Assembly: GCF_035046485.1 (NCBI RefSeq)
Contig: NC_085138.1
Location: 277,245,694 to 277,309,693 of the forward strand
Length of the DNA stretch: 64,000 nt
Reading direction: 5' to 3'
Origin: Aedes albopictus
Taxonomy: Eukaryota; Arthropoda; Insecta; Diptera; Culicidae
The stretch's first letter is position 1. Each line of letters opens with the position of its first letter. The translations under genes were made by a program, and so were the position numbers. Under the pieces are notes generated by a model, which worked only from the letters and a program-made list of their open reading frames with translations, was not told the origin of the DNA and made no database searches. This document shows positions 11,628-23,476 of the stretch, piece after piece.

Positions 11628-12651
11628 CACAGCGTAACAAAAAATAACTTTTGGTCTGTCTCAAAAGCAAACTTATGTGTCTCTAACAGATTTTGGGCCG
11701 CTGAATCCGAATCCGGTCTCAGATTTGCTCCAACGCTTCACAATTTTGAGCTATACCTCAATTTATAGGCCAAAATATGCGATTTTGGGTTTTTTTACTG
11801 CAAGTTATTAAGCATGGACATATATTTTTTAATCAATCAAAAGGTTAATTGGGTTTTTAAATTAAGAAAAAATCAAAGATTTTTTATTTTTAAACAAAAG
11901 AGCACCTTATTCTGAGCCTATGAGCTATGATTTTTTTTCAAATTTTTAGAACTTTATTTTGGTATTTAAAATCAATTTCAAAGAGATTTTTTGAAATCAC
12001 ATTTTGACAGCTGGGCAACTGCTTGACAGTTCTGCTCAGTACAAAATGCGACGAGGGGTGATTTGACAAATCGCTCCCATACAAATTTCAAATTGATTTT
12101 TAAATAGGTTCCCGGGCACCAAAATTGATGAAAATTTGGATTTCGGCTCAGTTTGGCATGCAGATTCAGAACATGGAATTATCTCAACACCACTAAAGAA
12201 GCCAATTGGTCAATTTACATCTAAATTAACGACTCATGCACAATATTTCGTTTTACCATATCGAATTTGATAGTTTGAAGCGATTTATGTTAGGTACGAT
12301 ATTTCCCATACAAGGAACCCTCCAAAAGTTGCATGCAAGTTTTCATACTAACATAAAATGCTTAAATCTATCAAATTTGATTAGGTAAAACGAAATATTT
12401 TGCATAAGTCGTTAATTTAGATGTTAATTGACCAATTAACCTTTTGATTGCTTGAAAAAAAAAAAATATTTCCATGCTTAATGGCTTGCAGTCAAAAAAG
12501 CCCAAAATCGCATATTTTGCCCTATAAATTGAGGTATATCTCAAAATTGTGACGTGCTGGAGCAAATCTGAGCCCGGATTTGGATTCAGCGACCCAAAAT
12601 CCTTCGGAGACACATAAGTTGGCTCTTGAGACAAAAAAATGTTGCGCTGTG
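11628..12651. mobile_element. 1-kb foldback MITE (family F, complete copy)
   Basis: The ends are inverted: CACAGCGTAACA at the left and its near complement at 12640-12651. The long arms match over about 220 bp (11640-11865 against 12424-12640), and a second inner inverted pair lies at 12210-12440. A possible 3-bp duplication TAA flanks it (11625-11627 and 12652-12654). Fragments of the same family occur at 23218-23377 and 35792-36150. No transposase is visible. A 3-bp TAA target would fit a Harbinger-type element, but that is weak evidence. Confidence 0.75.
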
Positions 12652-12860
12652 TAATGATACAGAAGACGTATACGCTACAGTAGAATTCAACACATTTCAA
12701 ATTTATGAGATAATTTCTCTCACGCATAATTTTACGTCTTATTTGAGCATGAGAACAATTAAACTAATAGTCCAATAGTAAAATTAAACCGAGCCTATTT
12801 AATTAACGAAAGCCTGACAGGATCCCGAGCAGAGGAAAATATCAAATTAATAACTACAAA

Positions 12861-14642
12861 CTTTCTAGGTTTAATCACCGCATGACTTTATCATAATTGA
12901 ATTTTATTGGCTTTTTTCGGTGAACTTAATACTACTCAAAGAAGGAGGGAGTAACGAAAGTAATGAAAGAAACGGTGGATAGAATCGCAAGTGTGCGACG
13001 AGAGAAATTGAATAGAAGTTGAAAATTAACAGAGGGCCATAATTGAACAACACAATCACAACGACGACCCCTTTGCCTAACGTTCTCGTGTTGAACGGCT
13101 AGGTACTAGTAGTTTGATGATGACTACTAGCCCTAGACAGGCAAAAAGATCGTGGTTGTGATCTGTTAAATGTTGTTCGGCTTTGCTTTCGGTTCTATCG
13201 ATCTGTGACACTTGTTCAGAGATTCATATCGAGCGAACGTTACTTATTTGATTTTCGCGCTTTCATCTCGTATGCTCCTATTGTGTCCAAATGATCTTAT
13301 TCGAACCGAGTTTCATTCTTTCTTGCCAACTGGATTTTACTTTCTAGGTTTAATCACCGCATGACTTTATCATAATTGAATTTTATTGGCTTTTTTCGGT
13401 GAACTTAATACTACTCAAAGAAGGAGGGAGTAACGAAAGTAATGAAAGAAACGGTGGATAGAATCGCAAGTGTGCGACGAGAGAAATTGAATAGAAGTTG
13501 AAAATTAACAGAGGGCCATAATTGAACAACACAATCACAACGACGACCCCTTTGCCTAACGTTCTCGTGTTGAACGGCTAGGTACTAGTAGTTTGATGAT
13601 GACTACTAGCCCTAGACAGGCAAAAAGATCGTGGTTGTGATCTGTTAAATGTTGTTCGGCTTTGCTTTCGGTTCTATCGATCTGTGACACTTGTTCAGAG
13701 ATTCATATCGAGCGAACGTTACTTATTTGATTTTCGCGCTTTCATCTCGTATGCTCCTATTGTGTCCAAATGATCTTATTCGAACCGAGTTTCATTCTTT
13801 CTTGCCAACTGGTAAGAACGCTCGATATGAATCTCTGAACAAGTGTCACAGATCGATAGAACCGAAAGCAAAGCCGAACAACATTTAACAGATCACAACC
13901 ACGATCTTTTTGCCTGTCTAGGGCTAGTAGTCATCATCAAACTACTAGTACCTAGCCGTTCAACACGAGAACGTTAGGCAAAGGGGTCGTCGTTGTGATT
14001 GTGTTGTTCAATTATGGCCCTCTGTTAATTTTCAACTTCTATTCAATTTCTCTCGTCGCACACTTGCGATTCTATCCACCGTTTCTTTCATTACTTTCGT
14101 TACTCCCTCCTTCTTTGAGTAGTATTAAGTTCACCGAAAAAAGCCAATAAAATTCAATTATGATAAAGTCATGCGGTGATTAAACCTAGAAAGTAAAATC
14201 CAGTTGGCAAGAAAGAATGAAACTCGGTTCGAATAAGATCATTTGGACACAATAGGAGCATACGAGATGAAAGCGCGAAAATCAAATAAGTAACGTTCGC
14301 TCGATATGAATCTCTGAACAAGTGTCACAGATCGATAGAACCGAAAGCAAAGCCGAACAACATTTAACAGATCACAACCACGATCTTTTTGCCTGTCTAG
14401 GGCTAGTAGTCATCATCAAACTACTAGTACCTAGCCGTTCAACACGAGAACGTTAGGCAAAGGGGTCGTCGTTGTGATTGTGTTGTTCAATTATGGCCCT
14501 CTGTTAATTTTCAACTTCTATTCAATTTCTCTCGTCGCACACTTGCGATTCTATCCACCGTTTCTTTCATTACTTTCGTTACTCCCTCCTTCTTTGAGTA
14601 GTATTAAGTTCACCGAAAAAAGCCAATAAAATTCAATTATGA
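12861..14642. mobile_element. 1.8-kb palindrome of four 473-bp-type units
   Basis: Units A (12861-13333) and B (13340-13812) are direct copies joined by a short spacer. Units C (13819-14193, lacking 98 bp) and D (14200-14642, lacking 30 bp) are inverted copies with the complementary spacer. I saw no mismatch between copies where I compared them. The loop between the arms is about 104 nt (13715-13818). Each unit also contains its own imperfect hairpin around ACTAGTAGTTTGATGATG. The block is flanked by TAATAACTACAAA on both sides (12848-12860 and 14643-14655), a likely 13-bp target duplication. It resembles foldback elements with repeat-built arms; no coding capacity. Confidence 0.8.
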
Positions 14643-14829
14643 TAATAACTACAAAATCTCATAACCTGTTTTTATATCTCGTTTTGTCATTATTTAATTA
14701 TCAAGGCATAGGTTTGCATTAACAAATTTTGTTGGACAATCTCATTTTGTTATAATCAGGCTATTGATGTGAAATCAAAGCAACAACTCGATAATAATTA
14801 CCTGCCCTTTTGTTTTGTAACATTTTTGG

Positions 14830-15045
14830 ATTACTCCGAAGTTCTGGAGGAACCCTTCGATACCCTGGACAAGTCTTCAAAAGAACTTCCAAAAGTAATT
14901 CTTCTCAGCAATTATTAGAATTCTTGACAAAATCTTTTGAAAAACTCCTGCAGAATTATTTGGAAAAAAAAACTCCTGGTTAAATTCTCAAAGAAATTTT
15001 CAGAGACATCTCAAGATAAAATTCGGGACAAATAATCACGGGAAA
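14830..15045. repeat. Degenerate GGAATTC-type repeats
   Basis: Loose iterations of words such as TTCTGGAGGAACCC, TTCTTGACAAAATC and AACTCCTGCAGAATT, spaced roughly 24 bp. It is an eroded member of the family that is homogeneous at 25800-26965. It continues at about 15257-15308 and 15660-15710 after insertions. Confidence 0.5.
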
Positions 15046-15047
15046 TC

Positions 15048-15256
15048 GTGGCTTCGTGGTCGTGCGGCTAAGGTTACCAAGCCATTAGTTGCATCATGCT
15101 AAGGAGCGCGGGTTCGATTCCCGCCGCAGCTGTCAGGAAAAGTTTTCGGCGTGCCACTGGGCGTTGCATGCCAGTTCGTTGTCTAGTGTCCTGCTTCCTT
15201 CAAAGAGCAAATAGCTCACTGGAAGCATTAAACGTGTACGTGTCTTTTTTTAATCC
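15048..15256 (+). mobile_element. tRNA-derived SINE, second family
   Basis: A tRNA-like head with an extended variable region is followed by a perfect B box GGTTCGATTCC at 15111-15121, then a body of about 120 bp and a T-rich 3' end. The head differs from the Feilai-like copies, so it is a separate SINE family. No anticodon-stem geometry for a functional tRNA, and it lies in repeat DNA. Confidence 0.7.
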
Positions 15257-15313
15257 TTGAAGGGATTCTGTTCATAATTCTGGAGGAATTTCTAGAGGAG
15301 TCCTTGAACATCT

Positions 15314-15653
15314 CACGGTGTCAAAATTTCGATTATTATCGAACATTCGTGTACCTCGGATTTTTCTTCGAAAAAGAATAGTATTTTGGCTATATATTCA
15401 TAATCGGAAAACTAGAAAATATTTCATCGGCGAAAATTTTTCCATACATTTTGTATGGGACGTTTTTTGGGCTAAAATAGTAATTATTGATTTTTAGTAT
15501 GGGAACTACCCAAAAACTCATCTAACTCAAATTTTCCCCGATAGAATATTTACAAATTTTGCATTTTTACATTATAGGCAGAATTCTAACATTATATGAA
15601 GAAAAATCCGAGGTACATGAATGTTCGATAATAATCGAAATTTTGACACCGTG
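15314..15653. mobile_element. 340-bp MITE with 5-bp target duplication
   Basis: Terminal inverted repeats begin CACGGTGTCAAAATTTCGAT and extend about 60 bp. The element is flanked by CATCT on both sides (15309-15313 and 15654-15658). No coding capacity. Confidence 0.8.
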
Positions 15654-15850
15654 CATCTGTGAATGATTTCGTGGAAGAACCCTCACAGTAATTTATTGAA
15701 GTTTTTTTTTTACATTATTGAGGAATGATTAATTCATTCTGATTCTGAATATAAATATAGTATTTTTTGATCATTTTAAGTATTGTTACTCATGTTACTG
15801 GTGGGTTTGTGAGTCAAAGTGAATAGTTTTATATAACAGCCATTCCATAG

Positions 15851-16938
15851 CAGCCATTCCATAGAAAAACGATATAGTGCATCTCCGATTGTCGTGAAAC
15901 TTGGTGGGCTTATAGTTCTTCGGAAATAATTAGACCGGTATTTTTTTATTTCGTCATTAGGGTGACCAATTTTCATATAGGGTGGTCCAAAAATCAAGGA
16001 TTTTCAAAACTAAAAATTTTCAAAAAATCGTAACTTTTGAACCAGTTGACCGATTTTAAACTTCTTTTTTAGCTATTGAATTGTAGTTTTCAGGAAAAAT
16101 ACGTTAAAGGGGCTAAAATGTAAAGAGTCCTATAAAATATGCAAATATATTAGTTTTTTCAGGTTTTCATGGTCTCGGGACCAAAGAGGTAACCAGGTTT
16201 TATATTTTTATCAGAAAATTCGGGAAATTTGGCGTAACATATAAAAAAATCAGAGATGTATGCTTTTTATTTTTTGAGATATGATTTTTTGAAAATAAAA
16301 GGTCAAATTTTCCCATACAAGACACTTCTTTAAATTTGATTATATTTTGATTCCTTATAATATTATGGATGTCAAAACCACCAGGAATCACTTTAAAAAG
16401 CAATACTATGCATAGTTTTATGAGAATGTGCAATTTCAAGCAATTTTAGAGTAGCTAGTACTAAAATATATGACTCTCTAGATTCAAAAAATCATATCTC
16501 AAAAACAAAATAACATACATTTCTGATTTTTTGATATGTTACTCCAAATTTCCTGAATTTTATGATAAAAATATAAAAACAGGGTACCTCTTTGGTCCCG
16601 AGACCATGAAAACGTGAAAAAACTAATATATTTGCATATTTTATAGTACTCTTTACATTTTAGACCTTTTAACGTATTTTTCCTGAAAACTACAATTCAA
16701 TAGCTTTTAAACAAAAAAAAAAAAAAGTTTAAAATCAGTCAAATGGTTCAAAAGTTACGAGTTTTTGAAAATTTTTAGTTTTGAAAAACCTTGATTTTTT
16801 GGACCACCCTATATGAAAATTGGTCACCCAAATGACGAAATAAAAAAATACGAGTCTAATTATTTCCGAAGAACTAAAAGCCCACCAAGTTTCACGACAA
16901 TCGGAGCTGCACTATATCGTTTTTCTATGGAATGGCTG
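15851..16938. mobile_element. 1.1-kb foldback element
   Basis: Arms of about 445 bp (15851-16297 against 16487-16938) are inverted copies with scattered differences, beginning CAGCCATTCCATAGAAAAAC. The left end has the first 14 bp duplicated in tandem just outside (15837-15850). The centre is AT-rich and unpaired. A transcript would form a long hairpin. No transposase frame. Confidence 0.8.
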
Positions 16939-17519
16939 ATAATAAGTATCATAATTTACTTAGTTACGATTTTGATACCATAACAAATTTTGCTTTCCGA
17001 TTATTATCAATAACATATTAATATCTAAATTTGTTATTAAAATATTTTCCAAATTCACTGTTATTAAGTTGTTATTGAAACTAACAAAACAAGTTATTGA
17101 AATGGTTTTAAAAGCACATTTTTTTGTTATGATATTTGTTATTTGGCCGTTTAAGACAGGCAAGTTTATAACATAATATGTTATGTTAATAACATAGAAA
17201 TCATCGATTCTATTATTCAGTTATTTTACCCAAATAACACAGCTCCTAATGCTGTTGTTATTTCATTCTGCTCGGGATGTGGCGGAAGATAATACCTGAA
17301 TATAAATATCATCATCAACAATTTTGCCGGTTTTGTTAAATGGTTCAATCATTTTCCAAGTGTAACATAAGTAGCTAATCATGATAGATCAGTAATAGAT
17401 GGGATGTGCACATAAAATCATCAAAGGACAGACTCGTTTATCCGGCAATAGGAAAACATCACCCTGGATAATCGAACTTCTTTTTTTATTTCCTTAGCCT
17501 ATTGTGTTAGGGCACCTTA

Positions 17520-20045
17520 ATTGGTATCCCTTCCGGGGATTGCTCCAGGAAGTCCATTTGGGTATTCCTACAAGAAGTTCCATCTAAAGATCCTTCTTCG
17601 CTATTCTTCTTCTTCTTCTTCTTCTTATTTTTCTTCACGGCTCTACGTACCAACTGGAATTTGACCTGCCTCTTCAAGTGTTCTTCGGGAACTTAGACAG
17701 TTTAGGGCTTTCTTTGACTGTCTTGTCATTGTCTGAGTTTTTACACTACAATCATGTTTACAAAAATTTTTTTAAGTGAAATAAATTTGACGCATTTTTT
17801 ACACGATTCTCTTGAAACTACGCTATGTGTTGAATTCTTCTCTCCTGGTAGCTATTTCTTTCCGACGGAACTCAGATTTCTCTTATCATCCTTGATACCC
17901 TGTCCAAATTCTCCCGACCGAAACTGCTATATTCACTAGGCTAACTGGAGATTCCTATAGATTTTTTTCCGGATTTTCGATTGCTCTGATAATGCAATCT
18001 TGGTTTTCTTCAGTAATTCCTACAAGCGATTCTACCTTGTATTCCTCCAGATTCCTTAATGGGTTTCTTCTGATAAATCGTCAGGAAATAATTCAGAAGG
18101 TCCTTTAAGTGAATTAGGAGTTAAGTCTTTCAGAAATAAGTTTCTCTAGGAAAGAGGAGTCTAGGATCTTGGAAAACAATCTGGGGATTTCTCCAGCAAC
18201 TCTTGAAGGGTTCCCAGAAGAACCTAAGGATTCTCAAAAAATCCTTAAGAAATTCTATCAACACTAAGGGTATTCCTTGAGGATGTATTGAAAGAACTTT
18301 TACAGGATTCCTGGAAGGAATTTCTCAAGGATTCCCATTAATAACTTCTGAAGGATTCTCAAGAATAACTCCCCGGAGATTTCTATACAGAACATTACTG
18401 CGTTCAACAAAAATAAATTTCCAAAAATGTGATCATAAATGTGGTGAAAACCACTTGTCGGCATCACAATCAGAAAATTGTAATTTGAACTGTACAATCA
18501 AGATGTAGAAGATATCAGAAAACAATTAAATTTCATAGTAAACTGCATATTTTTACTTTTGGAATGTATTCTACAGTAAAACTTTCAATTCATATTAAAA
18601 TGTTGCAAAATATTTTGTCAAAGAAAATTATTCCGTTTTATCACTATTCCGTTTTTGTCAACTGAAAATCACGGACCATGTTGATAAAAACGGAACATAC
18701 CTGTATTCTTGTAGGAATTCTTGGAGGAATTCCTGGAGAAATTCCTAGAGAGATTCTTGGAGGATTACCTGAAGGAATTCTTGGAGGGATTCCCGGGGAT
18801 ATTCCAGTAGGCATTTCTGGAGGAACTTCTGAAGGTATTTATTGAAAAACCCTGGAGGTATTCACGGAGAAATTTATAAAGGAACTCCTGGCCAAATTCC
18901 AAGACGGATTGTTGGAGGAATTTTGACATAAATATTGGAGCAGGTCTTGGAGAGATTCTTATTAGAGTTCATGTTGGACTTCTTGAAAGAATTTCTGAAC
19001 AAAAAATCCTTGAAGGAATTCTCGATGGAATCCCTGGAGTTGTCCCGGGAGTATTTTCTTGAGGAATTTCTGGAGGTTTCCTGAAGAATCTAGGAGGTAT
19101 TCATAAAGGAATTTCTGGAGGATTTTTTAAATGAATTTATAAATGAATTTCTTGAAAAACCCCTGGAGGAATTTCTAGCGAAATTCCTGAAGGGATTATT
19201 GGCAAATATCTTAGAGGGTTCTCTGGTAAAATTCTTGGGAAAAGTACAGTAGGAATTTTTGTAAATCCTGGAGGTATTCTTGGAAGAATTCTAGACAGAT
19301 GTCTTGGAGGAACTTCTGGATGAATTCTGAAAAAAATTCCGGATCAATTTCTGGGAGAATTGCTGGAGGAAACTCTGGAGGAACCGCTGGAGAAATTTCT
19401 GGAAGGATTCTTTGAATCCTGAAAAAATCCCTGGGTTAGTTGCCGGAGGAAATCTTGGAAGAACTTCTGAAGGAGCTCTGGAGGAATACCTGGATGAATT
19501 CCTGGATGAATCCATGGAAGAATCTATGCAGGAATCCCTGGAGGTATTCGTAAAGGAATCCCTGGAGGTATTCCTGAAGGAATCCCTGGAAGAACTTCTA
19601 GAGAAACCACTGGAGGAATCCCTGGAGAAATTCTTAGGAAAATTCTTGGAGGAATCCCTGGAAAATTTCCTGGACGAATTCCAGGAGAAATTTCTGGAGG
19701 AACTCTTGGGAAAACTTCCTTGATGAGTTTTTAAGGAATGCATGGCGAAATTCTTGGGGACTCCCGTGGAATCCTCGGGGAATTTCTGAAGGAATTCCCG
19801 AGGAACTCCTGCAGGATTTTTCGAAAAGTATTTCCTGAAGAACTCATGAAGGAATTCCAGCATAGCACCTGAATAAATTTTCGAGAAACTGCTGAGAAAC
19901 TCTTGAAGAATCTCACGGGAAGTCTTGAGACATTCCCTAGGAACTCGTAGAAATATTCTCGGAGAATATCACGATGAATTTCTGGGGGACTCCTGGAGGA
20001 ATTTCCGAGGAACGCCTAGAGGAATTCTTGGGTAATTTCCAACAC
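17520..20045. repeat. Degenerate GGAATTCC-type 24-bp repeat tract
   Basis: Long run of loosely repeated words (GGAATTCTTGGAGGAATTCC and variants). The tract is densest from 18700 to 20040. Open frames of 103 residues on plus (19412-19723) and 190 residues on minus (19291-19863) are simple translations of the repeat, rich in E-F-L-E-E on one strand and S-S-R-N-S on the other, and are not genes. A TTC microsatellite lies at about 17603-17627. Confidence 0.75.
17603..17627. repeat. (TTC)n microsatellite
   Basis: About eight TTC triplets in a row within the eroded repeat tract. Confidence 0.7.
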
Positions 20046-21136
20046 TTCCAAATACCATAAAGAACATTTTCATGTCAGTGGATGCAAAAGCAACACAAAT
20101 TCTCAACAAATTATGAGATACAACAGAGGTAATCGTGGAAGAAGTACAAAAATGGACGGGACTTCACATTAAGGTTTTTAAAAAACTACTTGTTTCACCA
20201 ATTAACACTAACCCCATCACTTTTATTATATTCCTATTTATAATTGTACATTTCACATTTCCTAACACTTATTCTGGGCCAGAAGGGCTTTCAACTGATT
20301 ACTTCGTTTCTATTAGACCTATCGTTTCAAACGTTCACTTCCAACTGACTGATCGAGCCAGACCAGACCGAGGGCACACCTGTGTCCTCCGATTGAGTTC
20401 GATGCTTTCTCGATGTCAGCAAAAGTTCACTGGATGACAACTGGCCTGGTTGTTCTGGGCTGCGTTGGATGGTCGGTGTTACTGTGCGCCGGTATCGATT
20501 TATCGTGTCATCAATATGCTCGGAGTCCAAAGGGTATTCTGGTATGGAGGTTATGCTCAGTATCTCCAAGGGTGATACTGCTTTGTCAGCATCTAGTCCA
20601 CGATATGCGGAACATCGTGGGTAGAGCCTAGGGATGTCCCTAACTGTACATCGATAAAATAAAGATACACAAGAGTAGAGCTTGTAGAGTTTGAAGGTCT
20701 TAATTTCAGAATAGTGTGGATGACCTAGATCACCAAGTGAATGTTGCTAAGTTATCAGAATTGCACTCTGAGGTTCTAAGAGTAGCGTTGATTATATTCC
20801 GCAAGCATTCGCTACAATAAAAATATCCTAAGATTATTTGTATTGCGACCCATACTGCAAAATACATTGAGTCCATTTGTATGCCAGTGGACACCCAAAT
20901 AGCAACAAATACAGATACTCGTAATATAACAGACACAATCGTGAAAGAATTATGCCGATACAGAGTGAAGAAAAACAAGAGTAGAGCCTGTAGACCTTTA
21001 AGTTTTTAATTCCAGAAAAGTTTGGAAAGCCTGGAATATCCCATACATGTACCAAAAGCATTATATGTGCACTGAGGTTCCATCAGCACTATAGACTACA
21101 TTCCACGAAAATTTTTCACAACTAAAGCGTGAGACA
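20046..21136. repeat. Degenerate tandem repeat, roughly 300-bp period (part 1)
   Basis: Recurrent words TTAATTCCAGAA..GT.TGGA, followed by a TGAGGTTC block and an ATTCCGCAAGCA/ATTCCACGAAAA block, appear near 20700 and 21005 and again after the SINE near 22890 and 23115. Copies are strongly diverged. No gene recognised; the 100-codon frame at 20135-20437 has no family motif. Confidence 0.4.
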
Positions 21137-21146
21137 GTATGTAGAT

Positions 21147-22706
21147 CTCTCTCTCTCTTCTTGGCGTAACGTCCTCACTGGGACAAAGCCTGCTTCTCAG
21201 CTTAGTGTTCTATGAGCACTTCCACAGTTATTAACTGAGAGCTTCCTCTGCCAATGACCATTTTGCATGTGTATAAGGACTGTTCATTTTATAAAGAGGA
21301 CACCTTATTTGTGTGATATCTTTTTTTATTTTTCAATAAAATCATTATCGGTTTTTTGCATTGATTTCCATAGCTATTCTACAGTGTAGGAAAAATATAA
21401 CATTATACAAATTGTCCTTAGTTATGGAACTGAAGCGGTTTTCGTTAAAACTCAATAAAACCCCATTTCTCAAAATTCTACAAAACTTTCCACATGCAAA
21501 ACTTTAAAATTTTCATGAACTTTTCAACGTGTTGGGATCTTATACTATTCTTCTAAAGGTAGAGTGTAATAGTTGGTCAGTAATAATGCACCAAGCATTA
21601 TACAGCTTGATATAGTGAGTTACCTTGTTATCAATAAAATTGATAAAAAATACTTATTTGAGTCCAGTGATGCAATAACACTACAGAATCAGTTCAAAAT
21701 TTGTCCAGTATAGAAAAGAACCGCATTCTAAATGATACCGAAGAAAAATATGCTTTAAAGTACATTCTTCATAATAATTTTAATACTTAATGATGGCCAT
21801 AATGAAAAATTGCATACTTTTTGCTCCATAAATGCATGTTTTTGATTCCAGAAAAGCTTATTATTATTTATTTTTAGCAAGGTCCGACCCTATGTGATTA
21901 TATACCTTATTTGAAAATAACTACATGTTAATTTTTATTTTCGACATCATTGTTAAGTAGTATTTGCAATAGAGTACATCGTTATTTAGAAGAACCTTCA
22001 AAGAACGAAGTGGTTTTATCTCCGGTAACTGCCATGAAGCACAGTAACCAAGCCAACAACGCAATCAAGAAGCGGTTTTCTGCATTTGAAATTGAATTAT
22101 TAGTACTTTCGATTAGATCAATTGAAAACATTCAAAATTTAATATTTTTATACATTTTTGTTTAACAAAAAATTTTATTCTGAAAATTGAGTCCAACTTG
22201 TAACTTTAATATCTCAACAACCATTATTCCGATTAGGTTTATATTTTGCCAGAATATGTATCACTCAAACTGCTGCAGCATGGCAAACACTTTTATGCAA
22301 TTCAAAACGATACACCGATGTTTTACAGAAATTTTGTGTTTATCTTAAGTTTTTGAGAATTGAAAAATTGATCTCTCGAAACACTTTGCCACATTTCTAT
22401 GAAATTCAATAATTTTAACTTAATTTATTTATGGTTATTATCTGCTAATATTATGTACTGAACAACTAACCAAGGCTGCTCAAATTTGAACTACGCGTTT
22501 TCTTTTTATAGCCTTGCAAAGTTGTCCTCTTTATAAAATGAACAGTCCTTATCGTGTGGCAGGCACAAAGAAACTCTATGCCCCAAGGAAGTCAAGGAAA
22601 TTTCCTTTACGAAAAGATCCTGGACCGACCGGGAATCGAACCCGTCACCCTCAGCATGGTCATGCTGAATACCCGTGCGTTTACCGCCTCGGCTATATGG
22701 GCCCTT
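21147..22706 (-). mobile_element. Feilai-like SINE (copy 2), split by a TA-target element
   Basis: On the minus strand the SINE head (A box TAGCCGAGGCGG near 22690, B box near 22635) and body lie at 22550-22706, and the 3' half with the triplet tail at 21147-21275. The whole is flanked by GTATGTAGAT on both sides (21137-21146 and 22707-22716), a 10-bp target duplication. Without the insertion it is about 284 bp, like copy 1. Confidence 0.88.
21276..22549. mobile_element. 1.27-kb TA-target DNA element, non-autonomous
   Basis: Inverted ends AGGACTGTTCATTTTATAAA (about 27 bp long) and a TA duplication (21274-21275 and 22550-22551) place it in the Tc1/mariner-type target class. The uninterrupted target GTGTATATCGTG is seen in SINE copy 1 at 2182-2193 (complement). 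The length equals an autonomous mariner, but the AT-rich interior shows no transposase; its longest frame (21950-22165, 71 codons) has no D-D-E/D motif. Confidence 0.85.
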
Positions 22707-22716
22707 GTATGTAGAT

Positions 22717-23120
22717 ATCGTAAGCCAATCTTCAAAGTGTATTGGAGGCCATTTGTATTTCACGGAATGTCCAACTACCACAATATCAAGTTGCTCATAG
22801 CATTGTGAGGTGTAATGAACATCAACGTGTCTAAACTTCTTGGACAGAGTGAACACAAACGATGGTAGATGTTTTAAATCTTAAGAAAATGAATTCCAGA
22901 GTAGTTTGGATAACCTAGATCACCCAATTCATGTACTATAAATTTTCGAGGGGTGCTTTGAGGCTTTTTGAGTACCGTAGACAATGCTCTGTAATCATTC
23001 ATCGTGTATAAAATTTGGTTGAGAATGTTAGATTTGTGTCACAAACTTCGGAGTACTTTGGAGGCCTTAGAATAGCTCTGAGATCAAAACAATCAAAAGA
23101 AAATCGTGTTAAGTACTGTT
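22717..23120. repeat. Degenerate tandem repeat, roughly 300-bp period (part 2)
   Basis: Continuation of the tract before the SINE. The word AATTCCAGAGTAGTTTGGAT at 22890 matches 20705-20722 with few changes, including the following CCTAGATCACC. Confidence 0.4.
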
Positions 23121-23217
23121 CCGTTTAATTCCAGTAAAAATTTGCATCCTTTGACAGATACGTATTTCGACCTCAACTGTAAGGTCGTCTTCAGTGTCCT
23201 GTACGTGACTCGACTTA
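23121..23217. repeat. Dispersed repeat scrap (ATACGTATTTCGACCTCAAC type)
   Basis: Contains GACAGATACGTATTTCGACC followed by a short hairpin-like AAGGTCGTCTTC. I recognise this word as common in mosquito genomes, but do not know the parent element. Only one copy is in this window. Confidence 0.35.
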
Positions 23218-23377
23218 TAAAAAATCGCATATTTTGCCCTATAAATTAGGGTATTACTCAAAGTCGTGAAGTGCTGGAGCAAATCTGAGCCCGGATTCGG
23301 ATTCAGTGACCCAAAATCTGCCGGAGACACATAAGTTTGCTTTTGAGACAGGCCATTTCAATTTTTATTTCGCTGTG
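23218..23377 (-). mobile_element. Foldback MITE family F, arm fragment
   Basis: About 160 bp matching the right arm of 11628-12651, ending at CGCTGTG like that copy. It carries the same open frame as the other two copies (see 35792-36150). Confidence 0.75.
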
Positions 23378-23389
23378 ATCAAACTTATT

Positions 23390-23476
23390 CCCAAGCAACA
23401 CACACGGTTACAAAACAGTAACGGCAGCGTATGTAAGGGTTGCACAGAAGTCACTGTAACTTACTTGTTGCTTGGG
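23390..23476. mobile_element. Short hairpin MITE
   Basis: CCCAAGCAAC at 23390-23399 and GTTGCTTGGG at 23467-23476 are inverted; the arms extend to about 22 bp with mismatches. Total 87 bp, no coding capacity. Confidence 0.45.

Larger units (their letters stand above)
12822..17278. mobile_element. Composite: MITE with ATCCCGAGCAGA ends, filled by nested insertions
   Basis: ATCCCGAGCAGA at 12822-12833 and its exact complement TCTGCTCGGGAT at 17267-17278 look like the two ends of one element. The inside is AT-rich DNA with recurring ATAACA-type words (14643-14825 and 16939-17266), interrupted by the palindrome 12861-14642, degenerate GGAATTC repeats with a SINE and a MITE (14830-15730), and the foldback element 15851-16938. 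The pairing of the ends is inference; the termini themselves are plain in the sequence. Confidence 0.5.

Noticed and set aside
15048..15125. tRNA gene
   Set aside because: A and B boxes are present but the sequence continues as a SINE body, with no clean cloverleaf or mature end.
19291..19863. 190-residue Ser/Arg-rich minus-strand protein
   Set aside because: Produced by degenerate GGAATTCC repeats; the opposite strand gives an E-F-L-E-E frame from the same bases.
22620..22700. tRNA gene on minus strand
   Set aside because: It is the head of the Feilai-like SINE copy 2, bounded by its target duplication.
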